From Ischnura elegans (taxonomy: Eukaryota > Arthropoda > Insecta > Odonata > Coenagrionidae), in the NCBI RefSeq assembly GCF_921293095.1, contig NC_060251.1:97388566-97452565 (forward strand): DNA of 64,000 bases, given 5' to 3'. Below, piece after piece: positions 26,066 to 35,387 of this stretch (positions are counted from its first letter, which is position 1; each line of letters opens with the position of its first letter). The notes beneath the pieces were generated by a model, which was given only the letters and a program-made list of their open reading frames with translations, made no database searches and was not told the origin of the DNA. The position numbers were made by a program, and so were the translations under genes.

Positions 26066-26663
26066 CCCTCGAGCGAGCGCGCTGTCTTATAAAGAATGCC
26101 AATATTCGAAAACCAAGAATTTCAACATTTTACGTACATTCTGGTCTAGAATGGCCTCGTGTATTCTTACGATGCACTTTGACTGTCTATAGTGCGAGTT
26201 TTCAAAGCTCGAAGAATTGTACCTAATTTATTTTTAGATCGGCAAGAGGAACCGACAACCGTGGCGTACAAAGTACGCCGCAAGACCGGCCGTGTACCTC
26301 GTGCTTTGCTTTTCTTGAATGGCCTTGTGTATTCTTACAATGCCATTTTGACTGTCTATAGCGTGAGTTTTCAAATCACAAAGCATTTTAGTAAATTTTT
26401 TTAGATAGGCAAGAGGAACCTGACAACCGTGGCGTATAAATTACACCACGCGACCGGCCGTGTGCTATTTGTGTACCATTATAGGTATATGTATCACCTA
26501 TACGAGTATATCACCTATATCGTAAATGTATAAGCTTGAATTAATTTCTACAAATAAATAAATTTTAATAAAAATCGAGTGCTACCATATGGATACATAT
26601 ATATTGGGCAAAGTACGCCACGCGCCCGGTCGTGTAAAAATATCAGGCGCGCCCGCTCGAGGG
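26066..26663. mobile_element. piggyBac-type MITE, TTAA target duplication
   Basis: The element is 598 bp. Both flanks are TTAA (26062-26065 and 26664-26667). The ends are inverted: CCCTCGAGCGAGCGCGC on the left and CCCTCGAGCGGGCGCGC when the right end is read inward, one mismatch in 17. A CCC start and TTAA duplication are hallmarks of the piggyBac superfamily. The interior is non-coding and contains an imperfect direct repeat of about 180 bp (26150-26330 and 26325-26470) with a recurring GTACGCC...GACCGGCCGTGT motif. Confidence 0.8.
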
Positions 26664-27535
26664 TTAACTGTAGTTAACTATATTTTTCAGTTACATTATG
26701 TCATCAGGTTAAGTATAAATTGAGTTTTATGATGGAACATCCGCCCAACGTTTTTCGATGTACATGAAGCAATTTAAGAAAAGACACTGTCAGGCTCAAG
26801 GTATTGTATTCGTTTTAGTCCGCGATAAAAACGTTATCTTATTACAAAAATTTATTTTTATTTTGCATTATTTCATAAGTTCAACTGGATTAGCCGGTGG
26901 AATTGAATATATCATTCAGTACTGCATGAGCCTATTCGTCCTTGAGGTGGATATAGGGGCAAATTCGATGATTTTAGATGGAGGATATCAAAGCGCTGTC
27001 GAAACTAATGCAATGCTGAGATTCCGTACGTGTAGTCTATTGACCACAAACATGAACAATATTTCATCCCTTTCACATACTCATATCATCCACCATTCTC
27101 GTCCAAATTCATGCCCCTCGAATAATAATTCGATGACTCACCCCAGCCTCCCGTCCGTGGGCAAAGTCGCCTGACCTCCCCCTGCCCCCATCTCCTCACA
27201 CCAAACTCAATGTTTGGACACGAATGGAAGTCAACCGAGCCCCAATTAAACGATGCCTAATGACATATGAGAAGGGTTGCGGTCGACCGACGCGACGCGG
27301 ACGGTGGTGTGAGCAAACTCGCCTAAATAAATCATTCCCATGACTCACTTGTCAGTCCCCGGGCGGCGGCATCCCGCCGCCACCTTTATGAAATTCACGA
27401 ACCTTTGCATGCTCCGCGCATATGGCAAATAAGTAGGGCTTCTAAATAGTAATGAATAAAACATTTACAAAGTGGCATAAAAAGGGCCAAAAATCGGTAA
27501 AAAAAAAGGCCAGTATATAAAACAAGTATAAAAGT
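26664..27535. other. Non-coding flank
   Basis: No gene recognised. Confidence 0.35.
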
Positions 27536-27640
27536 ACCAAAAGTCACGGGTTCGAGTCCGGCCTGGATGAGTTTCCTCTTCAAGGACATGGGTACGTGTG
27601 ATCGTCTGTTGTTGACTGTTTAAACTTCCGATGTAATGGC
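27536..27640 (+). repeat. B-box-containing SINE-like fragment
   Basis: CACGGGTTCGAGTCCGGCC is a good RNA polymerase III B-box in a tRNA-like T-arm and is followed by a non-tRNA body. No A-box half is obvious, so the copy is partial. Confidence 0.4.
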
Positions 27641-27929
27641 CACATTTAGCTGTTTCCGGGGGTAATTGAGATAAATGAATAAGAAAAATTTGCGATAAAA
27701 AAGTCAGTTTGCGATAAAAGCGAGGAATAGAAGTAAGTTGCATGGGTCGTATCATGGCATTGCAGGATTCTACCCTCCTGGGTAAATATAATTATTTCAC
27801 AAACATAAATACATAGGCTAAAACAATAAAAAAATTTGGTCCTCAAGGTCATTTATTTCATGAAGACATTAAAACAATCACCGTGATGGAGAATTGAGCC
27901 CGTTAATGGCGTGTAAGTTTAATTAGAGC

Positions 27930-28150
27930 GATTCATCATCTAGAAGCTGCCTCTCCTCATCTACCATGTCCAGCACTTCGTCGTTCCTCCTCTTCGTTCA
28001 CTCCACCTCCTCCATTCTTATCCACACCCACATCTCGAATGCTTCAAGTCTTCTCTCGTCTTCGTTCCTAAGTGTTCAAGTTTACACACCGAATGGCGCT
28101 AGACTCAAGATTAGACTCTTCACTATCCTTTTCTTTCAACTTTTATAAAC
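27930..28150 (-). pseudogene. LINE reverse transcriptase C-terminal fragment
   Basis: The minus-strand translation contains LEAFEMWVWIRMEEVE, KRRNDEVLDMVDEERQLLDD and, upstream, a degenerate ETWTL-like portion. This is the familiar tail of non-LTR retrotransposon polymerases (RTE/CR1-related). It is broken by a stop near each end and is only about 220 bp. Confidence 0.65.
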
Positions 28151-29782
28151 GACACTCTCATAAGTTACACCAAGTTCATGAATACCTAATTTTCTAACGT
28201 AATTCTCTTCTTGATATCCATTATTACGATTTAATTTTAAATGCTTCAATATGTGGATGGATACCAAAATTGGTCGACTTGAAGATACATGAAAGTCATA
28301 AGTGATAAACGGATATTTTCCTGCTTTTTCAATTGGTACTGCTTCAAGTTAGGAAGTACGCCTTGATAAAATACATCACTTCGATCAATTACAACGCCAG
28401 TGAAATTTTGTCATTATTGGCAAATGCTGAGGATAGTGAATATAAAACTAATTTCTGGATCTTCAACCTGGATTTAAGGTACAGGAGTAGGATTGGAAAG
28501 TAAATTTGGCAGGATGAAGTAATACTAGTGCTTTCGCGAACTCCACAGTACGCATGAGATAAATTTAATTAATAAATTAGAATATGATATTAAGTCGTAA
28601 TAATTGGCATGCATGTTTTTTCCGTGCATCATGGGTACTATTTATTATCCAGTATACCCACTAAAAACCATCACATCAGAATGCATTGCGAGCGTAAAGC
28701 ATATAAACACTCGGTAGTCAACGTTAAAGCATGAGCCACGGATTTATCATCAGATATCCCCCAAATTCACTGAAAATGTCGGCAGAGTGAACTCCCTCTT
28801 CTGACGTCACCTGTCACGTTAATGTCTTTTTTATGGTTACGTGATTCGAATAGCACAGAGTTTCTCGAAACATGGGGAAGGTTTGCTTTCTCTGACGTCA
28901 CGCGCCAACACGTTGCTCTTGCAGCAATTTTCTGCCCTATAAGCACAGCTACTCCAGACCTCTTTCCATATGGCGTCATATAAACGGAAGAAGTTGAAGT
29001 GGTCGTTGACATTTTATCTCGAATTTCAGGCTTGTTTTCCCGATTTTCCCGTACACCCATAAAAAAGATATATTTCACTCTGAAGCTTTGTTGACTATTA
29101 GTTTTTGAGTTAGCCTTTCTGGGATATTTTCCAAACTACAACATTTGGCAATTATCGATGTCTCCTTTTCACCGCAAGGGTAATTAAGTACTGGTCAACA
29201 TTGACTATTTTAAAGTAATAGTTCACTTTGAACGCCGGATAGCTCTCTATACCTATACACAAATCAGTAAATGTGTGATTACCACGCAATAAACTAACAA
29301 ATTAAAGTATGTTTTAGAAGGTAGTTTTACAGAGGAGTACGTAGTAGATCTACGGTAACCTGTATATGGGATAGGTAGGTTAATTTATGCATTTTTAATT
29401 TTGAGGTGTTGGTGATTATCATAAATGGTAAAATAAGACCGTGAAATTTCAAAATCATGGCCTACGTTTTACACCAGGGTAAAATTCTTGATTCTGGCGG
29501 CAATCGTTTCCCCTTCTCTCCATCCAATTTTCCGCTGAACGGCAATTTTCGGCGGAAAATTAAGTTCTCACTCGCGAAGAATAATGTAAACTTGAAAGAA
29601 ACGAAAAAATGTTAACTGACCGAAAAAAATAAGATGAAATAAATGGAGGTTGAATTAAAATACGCTTTTTCCAAAAATCAATAAAATACGCTAAAAATTA
29701 TACCTTTCATAACTCGAAAAAATAAAGCATAATGCTCATTAAAAGTTTTCTTGGATATTACACCATTACTTATATTACTTAT
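28151..29782. other. Non-coding flank
   Basis: No gene recognised. A 103-codon open frame at 28767-29078 (minus) shows no known domain. Confidence 0.35.
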
Positions 29783-29938
29783 TTTTTACATTACGCGACC
29801 CGAGTTTTAGATGAATTATCATATTCTTCAGGTGCAAATTATGATCTATTTATAATATTAACATTTTTTATCTATATTTTTATTTGTTATATTTTAATAG
29901 ATCATAACTTCCACCCATTGGGTCGCGCTATGTAAAAA
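29783..29938. mobile_element. Small hairpin MITE
   Basis: TTTTTTACATTACGCGACCC at the left matches, inverted, GGGTCGCGCTATGTAAAAAA at the right. A nested pair (TTATGATCTATT / AATAGATCATAA) follows. The roughly 156-bp unit could fold into a long hairpin. Confidence 0.6.
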
Positions 29939-31879
29939 AGAAGTGGTATGAGTAATGGTGTAGTATCCGAGAAAACTTATAATGGAATACCACAAAGTTG
30001 ATAATGAGTTAGTGAAATTTGCTAATGCTCATTAAGTTTATTAGAAATAAGTATGCGTAAAAGAGCCTGATCTGTGAGTAAGGATTTGCATACAATATTT
30101 ATATTTAAAACTAATCAGCAACTACGCTTTATTTTTCTTGTGATGAATAGCTAATTTTTTTAAAGTGCATTTTATACTGTTCTTGAAAAAAAAACAATTT
30201 TTTCTCTTTTATAATTTATTTTTATTTTTTACTTTTTAACCCTTTCAGTGCCCACCGATTTTATAAGTACTATAGTAAAAGTGCCGAGGAACTTTTGCTG
30301 ATTTTGCAGTTGGTTGGGAAAAAAATTAGGTCTAAAAACAAAAGGTATATGTTCAAAAACTTTAAGAAATCTTTATTATACGTGGTTTCACCTTTTTAAT
30401 GTATTTTTTGACGAATTTTTGGTAGTATGAGTTAATATTTAAAATTTAAAGAAAAAAGTTAATATAAAAATAAAATTAAAATTGACTATATATTGATGGT
30501 GAACTATCAGCATCTAAGAGTGACTTTGCAGCAGGAGCAATATCTCGCTCCAGGCACTTTTTGCGATAGATAGTAGGAGAGAGATAGCGCTCCCCAGCAC
30601 TCTGAAAATGGTGAATCGTATTATCGATTAAACCAGAGCTGTTAGAGATATCGATACCTCCACTGCACAAACGCTCAACAATCGCCCACAGAATTGAAAA
30701 CCGCTCATCTAATGTGCGATTAGGGCTACTAGATGAGTGGATTTGATTCCTTTGGCGATTGTTGAGCGTTTTTACATTAGAGGAATCGAAATGTCTCCAA
30801 AAAGTTATAATTTACGCCCTCTATTGAAACATTTTATCATAATGAAATTTAGCTGATTGATTGGTGCACAATGGGACCAAATTTAAAATATCCGACTAAT
30901 GAATATTGTATTGTCATCAGAAACAAGTAAGTGTGCAAAATTTCAAGTCAATCCGACAATGGAAAGTGGGTTTAAAATTGATTACTAGATTGCAACGATG
31001 AAACAGATGAATAAACGGAGCAAGTTAAGAAAAAAAAGTGTAAAAAACGATGTAAATGGTGTATGCGAGTCAGTGTAAGAATGCACATCTTTGATAGTTC
31101 CACGCAAGGGAGCTAAGGAGAAGTATATGCTTTACCTGCGACGATGCATCGGAATTGGAGACAAAAACGTCCGACAAATAATTGATGGGAGAATCCTTGG
31201 TTACTGCTAAACTACGAGGGCACTTCATCTCCTGTATCCCTCATGGCTTCAGTAAAAATACATCACATTACATGCGATCCAAAATTTATTTCCTATTTAC
31301 ACTAAAACGCTGAAGCTTATACGAAAGGACATTGAAACATTAATATCACTGGCAACATCTTTGAAGAGATCTATCTGCAATGCAAAATGCCATATTTCAT
31401 GGCACACAATTAGAATTTTTTCTTGTTTTAATAGAGAAATCAATGGAATCACTGTGATGGAAAAAATGTACTCCTTTAATTAAGCAGGAAAATCGCTAAA
31501 TATCAACACGACTTGCATATCGCAGCTTCTCTCTCTTCCTAATATCTTTTTAGTCAGGCTAATATTTCCACCACCTAATCTTGGCTCCTATTTATCATGC
31601 CGAAGCCAAAATGCACTTTTCCAGTTACAAGAGCACGACCTTGGCAAATAACGGCCATTAGATCCAAAATGATGCCTACATTCCAGGAAAAAAACATTGG
31701 AAATGGTACTCTTCGCGGATCTGAAGGTCATATGAATCTCTCCATTCCCTTTGCCGAACGAAATTTTTGGTGAATACTAAGGTTAAATAGACCGATAAGT
31801 GGAGTAATTACGAAGTGTTGGAAATGGTGGGAAAGGACACGAATATAACAAAAGAAGATAGTTAACCTTTTATAACCCA
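29939..31879. other. Non-coding flank left of the Polinton
   Basis: No gene recognised. A short inverted repeat at 30667-30775 has the core ACGCTCAACAATCGCC, inverted as GGCGATTGTTGAGCGT, with a second pair CTCATCTA / TAGATGAG inside. Confidence 0.4.
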
Positions 31880-31885
31880 ATGTTG
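31880..31885. repeat. Target-site duplication, left (ATGTTG)
   Basis: The hexamer ATGTTG immediately precedes the left TIR and is repeated directly after the right TIR at 49263-49268. Six base pairs is the standard Polinton/Maverick duplication length. Confidence 0.95.
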
Positions 31886-32068
31886 AGTAGTTAGCTTTTG
31901 TATGTTTCAGGACAATTGAGGTCAATTATCCATTAAAGGAGTCATTAATTACGATATCACCAGACGGACTTTCACAGCGACCTCTCCCCTCCCCCCTCCT
32001 GTCCTCCTCAGCTTTCCCAAGCTCTTCCATTCTCGGCTCCGAGAGGACAACACCGAGCCAACTCCCTA
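31886..32068 (+). repeat. Polinton left terminal inverted repeat
   Basis: 183 bp identical to the reverse complement of 49080-49262, starting AGTAGTTAGC. It ends at a C run (14 C at 32069-32082 against 10 G at 49070-49079). The inner part is strongly pyrimidine-rich on this strand. Confidence 0.97.
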
Positions 32069-32143
32069 CCCCCCCCCCCCCCTCCTCATCAGTCTTGCGA
32101 GACATGTAAAGGTGTCACGCTACCCACCCTTCCCACCTAACGG

Positions 32144-32150
32144 TATAAAA
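32144..32150 (+). promoter_or_regulatory. TATA box for the left-end gene
   Basis: TATAAAA lies 53 bp upstream of the first ATG of the downstream gene (32203), placing a transcription start near 32175. Confidence 0.6.
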
Positions 32151-32202
32151 AGTAACAACTGTTCAAGAAGTATGTGAGTTTCTGGATGTGTTCTCATTGA
32201 AC

Positions 32203-32763
32203 ATGAACTCAAGAGCCGTTGAATTGCAAAGAGCTCCCACGGCTCGATTAGGGAATACAAACCTGCGGGTGGAAAAACAGTTAGATGGGGATACATACAA
32301 CATAATTATCCCCCGCGATCTATTGAAGATTAACTGTACTGATTTCGTGCTGACTGTCTACTTCCGAAAGACCTACTACTGTGTTTTTAGTCATCAACAT
32401 CAACAGTTTGACGTAGTCGGGGAGAGGGTGGAATTCTCCGGCTTTGAAGACGAGAATGGAAGAGTGGAGCGATTCAACATATGTCTACTGGCTAACATCA
32501 CTGATTCGGAAAAGAGACGTGTGGCAGAAGAGCAGCATCCAATCATCTGGTGTGATGTGTACGAATGCATCAGGCCTCGAGTCTACGCAAAAGGAGGAGG
32601 AGGAATGATTCAAAGTGATTGTATTGACGGTCCAAAACCTGTGTGTTATACAGACCATAGACAATCAAAAGTGGATTATGGTACCACAGAGGCTACTAAA
32701 GGTACCCGTCTGAGAGTGATAAAGTTTATACTCAAAATTGAAGATGATATGTATATTTATTAA
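32203..32763 (+). CDS. Uncharacterised accessory protein, left-end gene
   Basis: Encodes 186 residues from the first ATG after a TATA box; the frame stays open 5 codons further upstream but without an ATG. I do not recognise the family. The predicted protein looks rich in beta strands, with alternating hydrophobic residues in the first two thirds (DTYNIIIPRDLL, FVLTVYFRKTYY), a glycine run near residue 132 (KGGGGM) and no signal peptide or membrane segment. It is the only gene transcribed rightward in the left half and converges on the leftward block. An AATAAA at 32765-32770, next to the stop codon, can serve as its polyadenylation signal. A role in particle structure or host interaction is possible, but nothing in the sequence decides this. 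Confidence 0.7.
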   Translation: MNSRAVELQRAPTARLGNTNLRVEKQLDGDTYNIIIPRDLLKINCTDFVLTVYFRKTYYCVFSHQHQQFDVVGERVEFSGFEDENGRVERFNICLLANITDSEKRRVAEEQHPIIWCDVYECIRPRVYAKGGGGMIQSDCIDGPKPVCYTDHRQSKVDYGTTEATKGTRLRVIKFILKIEDDMYIY

Positions 32764-32850
32764 CAATAAATATATTAAATACTATATTATGTGTTTTTTA
32801 TTTCCAAATGAAACACCAGGATAAATTTTAACAACAAAAGTTTATTTTCT

Positions 32851-33126
32851 TCAACCACACACAGATGAGTTTGTTACATTGTTCACCATATACATGGTTT
32901 CATAGTTCATTTCCCCACTCATACTTATGTTATAATCCTCTTGAAACAATTGAACAGCACGTCTGAGCGCAGGCAGTTCTCTAGCACTCTCGTTTAAATA
33001 ACCACATTCGATTAAATATCCCCAGATACAATCATATTGTCTCAATTGTATAGCATCGTAAATGATCAAAGTGAACATGATGATGTAAAACAATAAAATG
33101 ATACATTTGACTAGAAAATCTAACAT
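32851..33126 (-). CDS. Membrane-anchored mini-protein resembling a matrix metalloproteinase pro-domain
   Basis: Ninety-one residues. Residues about 5-23 form one hydrophobic membrane segment. Residues 36-82 resemble the peptidoglycan-binding-like three-helix pro-domain of matrix metalloproteinases: GYLIECGYL, then ALRRAVQLFQED, then SGEMNYETM, following the usual order of YL.ryGYL, a helix with a FQ pair, and TG.ld..T. The protein ends in Cys-Gly (residues 90-91), the position where pro-domains carry the cysteine-switch PRCG, but the flanking Pro-Arg and the whole catalytic domain are missing. Its start overlaps the stop of the next gene upstream by 7 nt. A leftward AATAAA (plus strand 32841-32846) follows the stop. 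Domain identity is inference from pattern; a protease-inhibiting or cell-surface role is speculation. Confidence 0.7.
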   Translation of the reverse strand: MLDFLVKCIILLFYIIMFTLIIYDAIQLRQYDCIWGYLIECGYLNESARELPALRRAVQLFQEDYNISMSGEMNYETMYMVNNVTNSSVCG

Positions 33127-33590
33127 ATTTTATTTCGTATACACCAATCAGCTAGCTTAAAACAATTTTTTCTGGCACACTGTAGATTACCATCCATATG
33201 AATTTCAATTAAACATCCCTCGTTTGTGGTTAATTTATTGAGAGAGGGACAACCATAAAGTTCCAGATTAGCCACACAAATACCCTTGGGAAGAAGACTG
33301 GTTAAGAAGGCAGCTTTTTGTGCACCCTTTGTGAATAGATATTTAAAATTTTTAGTATAATTGTGAAGTATGCTCTCCAATTCAGAATAATCTACATCCC
33401 CATAATATTCTGTCAAGCCGTGATAATTATTTCTCAACCAAGCAGACTCTTTTGTAAAGAGCAAATTCTGCGGTGATTTAAATAACCACGAATTACAGCA
33501 TTTATTCTGAACAGCAATGATTGTCAATTCTTTGACAATGAATTTTCCATTGCTACCAGTAAATCCTTGAAACTCGAGAATGGCGCTCAT
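33120..33590 (-). CDS. Degenerate exonuclease-like (RNase H-fold) protein, copy A
   Basis: A protein of 156 residues. The N-terminus (ILEFQGF, then KFIVKELTI) resembles the first two strands of a family of insect transposon-encoded proteins, where a D/E-x-E pair sits in DEDDh nucleases. The middle has NNYHGLTEYYGDVDYSEL. The C-terminal third has YLFTKGAQKAAFL, GCPSLNKL, a Cys/His-rich part (C114, C126, H131, C138) and CARKNCFKLADW. The last third aligns with the product of 34329-34853, so the two appear to be paralogues. Most catalytic acidic residues of true DEDDh exonucleases are not evident, so enzymatic activity is doubtful. Family placement is inference; the gene itself is well supported by length and operon-like position. 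Confidence 0.65.
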   Translation of the reverse strand: MSAILEFQGFTGSNGKFIVKELTIIAVQNKCCNSWLFKSPQNLLFTKESAWLRNNYHGLTEYYGDVDYSELESILHNYTKNFKYLFTKGAQKAAFLTSLLPKGICVANLELYGCPSLNKLTTNEGCLIEIHMDGNLQCARKNCFKLADWCIRNKIC

Positions 33591-33713
33591 CGTGATATGT
33601 GATCAGCTTACAAAGCCGTTAAGCTCAAATGCCAGGGGTTGATCGCATATCAAGATAAACTAACTTACGGAACTTTCATTCACGCCAGAGGTTAGCTTAT
33701 CTTTCATCCACAC

Positions 33714-34298
33714 TCAAGCTGACAACTTTTGATTATCAGCCGAACCAAACGCTATGAGTTCCATCTCTAATTCAAGTCGTTCATAATCACAATCTGTGAT
33801 ATTCTTTGCTAGTTTGGTGGCGAGAAAATGTCTCACTTTGTCACGACTGACCGACAGTCTCTGAAGGAAAAGATTAATCAACTTGGAGAGTTTCATCAAT
33901 GCATTCCATTCATCCTTCTTTAAGTTAAAAGATTTTTTGATAACCAAATGCGTATTCCCAAAGTAATTTGCATACACCAAACAGGAAGTTAAAAAATGCT
34001 TTTCCCCTTTGTAAAAGAACAAATCCACGTCCTTGTCACACTTCAAGATGTTTACCCACTCGCTTTGTGAAACATTTACACTTTTTTTTCCAACTTGATT
34101 AAATTGCACCACTGAATCAAAGTCACTGCTGGGATCATATCCAAGACATACAGTCTTTGTTTTTGCACTGTTCAAGTAATACACAGTTTGAAGCACTAAA
34201 TTGTTAAAGTTGTGGAATGAAGTAGGAATGGGGAGTTCAGCTGGTCTCTTTCTCTTCACCGGTGGAGGATGTACATCCAGTGTCCCTGACGTCTGCAT
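33714..34298 (-). CDS. Uncharacterised protein with two PC4-like segments
   Basis: A 194-residue protein beginning with a proline-rich stretch and a basic nuclear-localisation-like patch (VKRKRP, residues 14-19). Two segments resemble each other and the strand-turn-helix of PC4-type single-strand DNA-binding coactivators: GKKSVNVSQSEWVNIL (70-85) and IKKSFNLKKDEWNALM (120-135), the second followed by an amphipathic helix LSKLINLFLQRL. PC4-like folds normally use such a GKK..L...EW..L pattern. I infer a DNA-binding or transcription/replication accessory role, at modest confidence. No membrane segment. The upstream neighbour ends 30 nt away. Confidence 0.6.
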   Translation of the reverse strand: MQTSGTLDVHPPPVKRKRPAELPIPTSFHNFNNLVLQTVYYLNSAKTKTVCLGYDPSSDFDSVVQFNQVGKKSVNVSQSEWVNILKCDKDVDLFFYKGEKHFLTSCLVYANYFGNTHLVIKKSFNLKKDEWNALMKLSKLINLFLQRLSVSRDKVRHFLATKLAKNITDCDYERLELEMELIAFGSADNQKLSA

Positions 34299-34328
34299 GA
34301 CGACTGATGTATGGTGACGTGATTGTCT

Positions 34329-34853
34329 TTATTTAGAGGTAGATGTAGGTGGAGGGATGGGGGAGCAGTCATCGGGGCAAGGATCGACTTCCACCTTTAG
34401 ACGGTTGTATTGAAACCATTGCGCTAATGAATGTGCATCTCTCAATGCGCAAGTGCTGTTGCGCAACTTGTGACAGGGATTGAGGCAGGTAAAGGCAAGA
34501 AAGGAACATTTTTCGGGAGGGGGGCAGTTTAGCTCTTTTTCGAGAGAGATGAAAGTGCGTCCCGTGAGATCTGACAGGAACTCACACTCTGCTTCGCTGA
34601 ATGCGTAGAGAGCGGTTGCACCCTCAGTCATAGCTTCCAAGGTAGATGAAAGTTCGGCGTGAGAAATGAATCCCTCGTTGAAGGATGTCTCATCTCGTAG
34701 TAAGGGGTCTGGGAAACGTAGCTTCTTTCCTCCAGCGGTGAGCTTCCCATGTTTCTTGAAACTGCCCCAAAATAGACGATTTGAATCAACGTCGACGGCT
34801 GCAAGCTCCGTCACCCCACCTTGGCTATAAGTCACAGATACCACGATCTGCAT
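34329..34853 (-). CDS. Degenerate exonuclease-like (RNase H-fold) protein, copy B
   Basis: Starts at the ATG at 34853 (174 residues); the open frame continues 7 codons upstream only through a TTG. The C-terminal half, ALYAFSEAECEFLSDL, then LNCPPPEKC, then a Cys-rich segment and STCALRDAHSLAQWF, aligns with copy A (33120-33590). The block CALRDAHSLAQW resembles the exonuclease III motif H.AL.DA of DEDDh nucleases with the histidine replaced by cysteine. The tail is proline/serine-rich and cysteine-containing. It sits between the protease gene (35 nt away) and the PC4-like gene. Probably a structural or regulatory derivative of a nuclease rather than an active enzyme. Confidence 0.6.
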   Translation of the reverse strand: MQIVVSVTYSQGGVTELAAVDVDSNRLFWGSFKKHGKLTAGGKKLRFPDPLLRDETSFNEGFISHAELSSTLEAMTEGATALYAFSEAECEFLSDLTGRTFISLEKELNCPPPEKCSFLAFTCLNPCHKLRNSTCALRDAHSLAQWFQYNRLKVEVDPCPDDCSPIPPPTSTSK

Positions 34854-34887
34854 TCTGCAACAGACTCTTCTCAAATAATCACCTCCT

Positions 34888-35385
34888 CTATCTGCTCATC
34901 ATATTTATTCGGGAACAGCACCGCTGAGCTCTGGGATGACATTTGGCTCGCCTCACCCGCTTGAAGGTCTGATGAAACAAATTCAGGGCTCGGCAGTCGT
35001 TGAGATGAGGAGTGGTGTGATGAAAGTGTCTGAGGAATTTGTGTAGTGTTTGACCTACTGATTTACTAACGGTATAGAGGCAGCAGTATTCACCGCAAAT
35101 ATCCGAATGAAAACTTTGAATTTGAACGTGATTGCGAGTGACTGAGAATGGCTTTAAAAATTTTCTTACATTTGAGACCAAAGGAGGTAATCCGTACGAA
35201 TCAAAGTACTCGGCAAAATATTTGTTTAAATATACCACCACCCAGTGTGAACCCGGTAAATTTGATGGATCTAAATTTATTATGTAAACTCCATTTTGAG
35301 GTGATTTTGGTAACCTATCAGAGGCGTAAACTCCACGGAATATACTGAGTGGTCTTAGTACCGTGTTAATTTGAATTCCATCCAT
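34888..35385 (-). CDS. PRO: Adenain-like maturation cysteine protease
   Basis: A 165-residue protein with the catalytic signatures of the adenovirus/Polinton C5 protease: GSHWVVVYL (His47), YFDSYG (Asp62), a Gln at position 90 for the oxyanion hole, and SDICGEYC (Cys97). In adenoviruses this enzyme processes virion precursor proteins during maturation; here it presumably cleaves the element's own core and penton-associated proteins. It is shorter than the usual roughly 200-residue adenain but all motifs are present and in order. The C-terminus is basic and Cys-rich (RVRRAKCHPRAQRCC), which may bind DNA. The start codon lies 2 nt downstream of the capsid stop codon, consistent with coupled expression. 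Confidence 0.92.
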   Translation of the reverse strand: MDGIQINTVLRPLSIFRGVYASDRLPKSPQNGVYIINLDPSNLPGSHWVVVYLNKYFAEYFDSYGLPPLVSNVRKFLKPFSVTRNHVQIQSFHSDICGEYCCLYTVSKSVGQTLHKFLRHFHHTTPHLNDCRALNLFHQTFKRVRRAKCHPRAQRCCSRINMMSR

Positions 35386-35387
35386 GA

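Noticed and set aside
30667..30775. Intrinsic terminator-like hairpin
   Set aside because: It is an isolated inverted repeat in non-coding eukaryotic DNA with no adjacent gene; more likely a transposon end.
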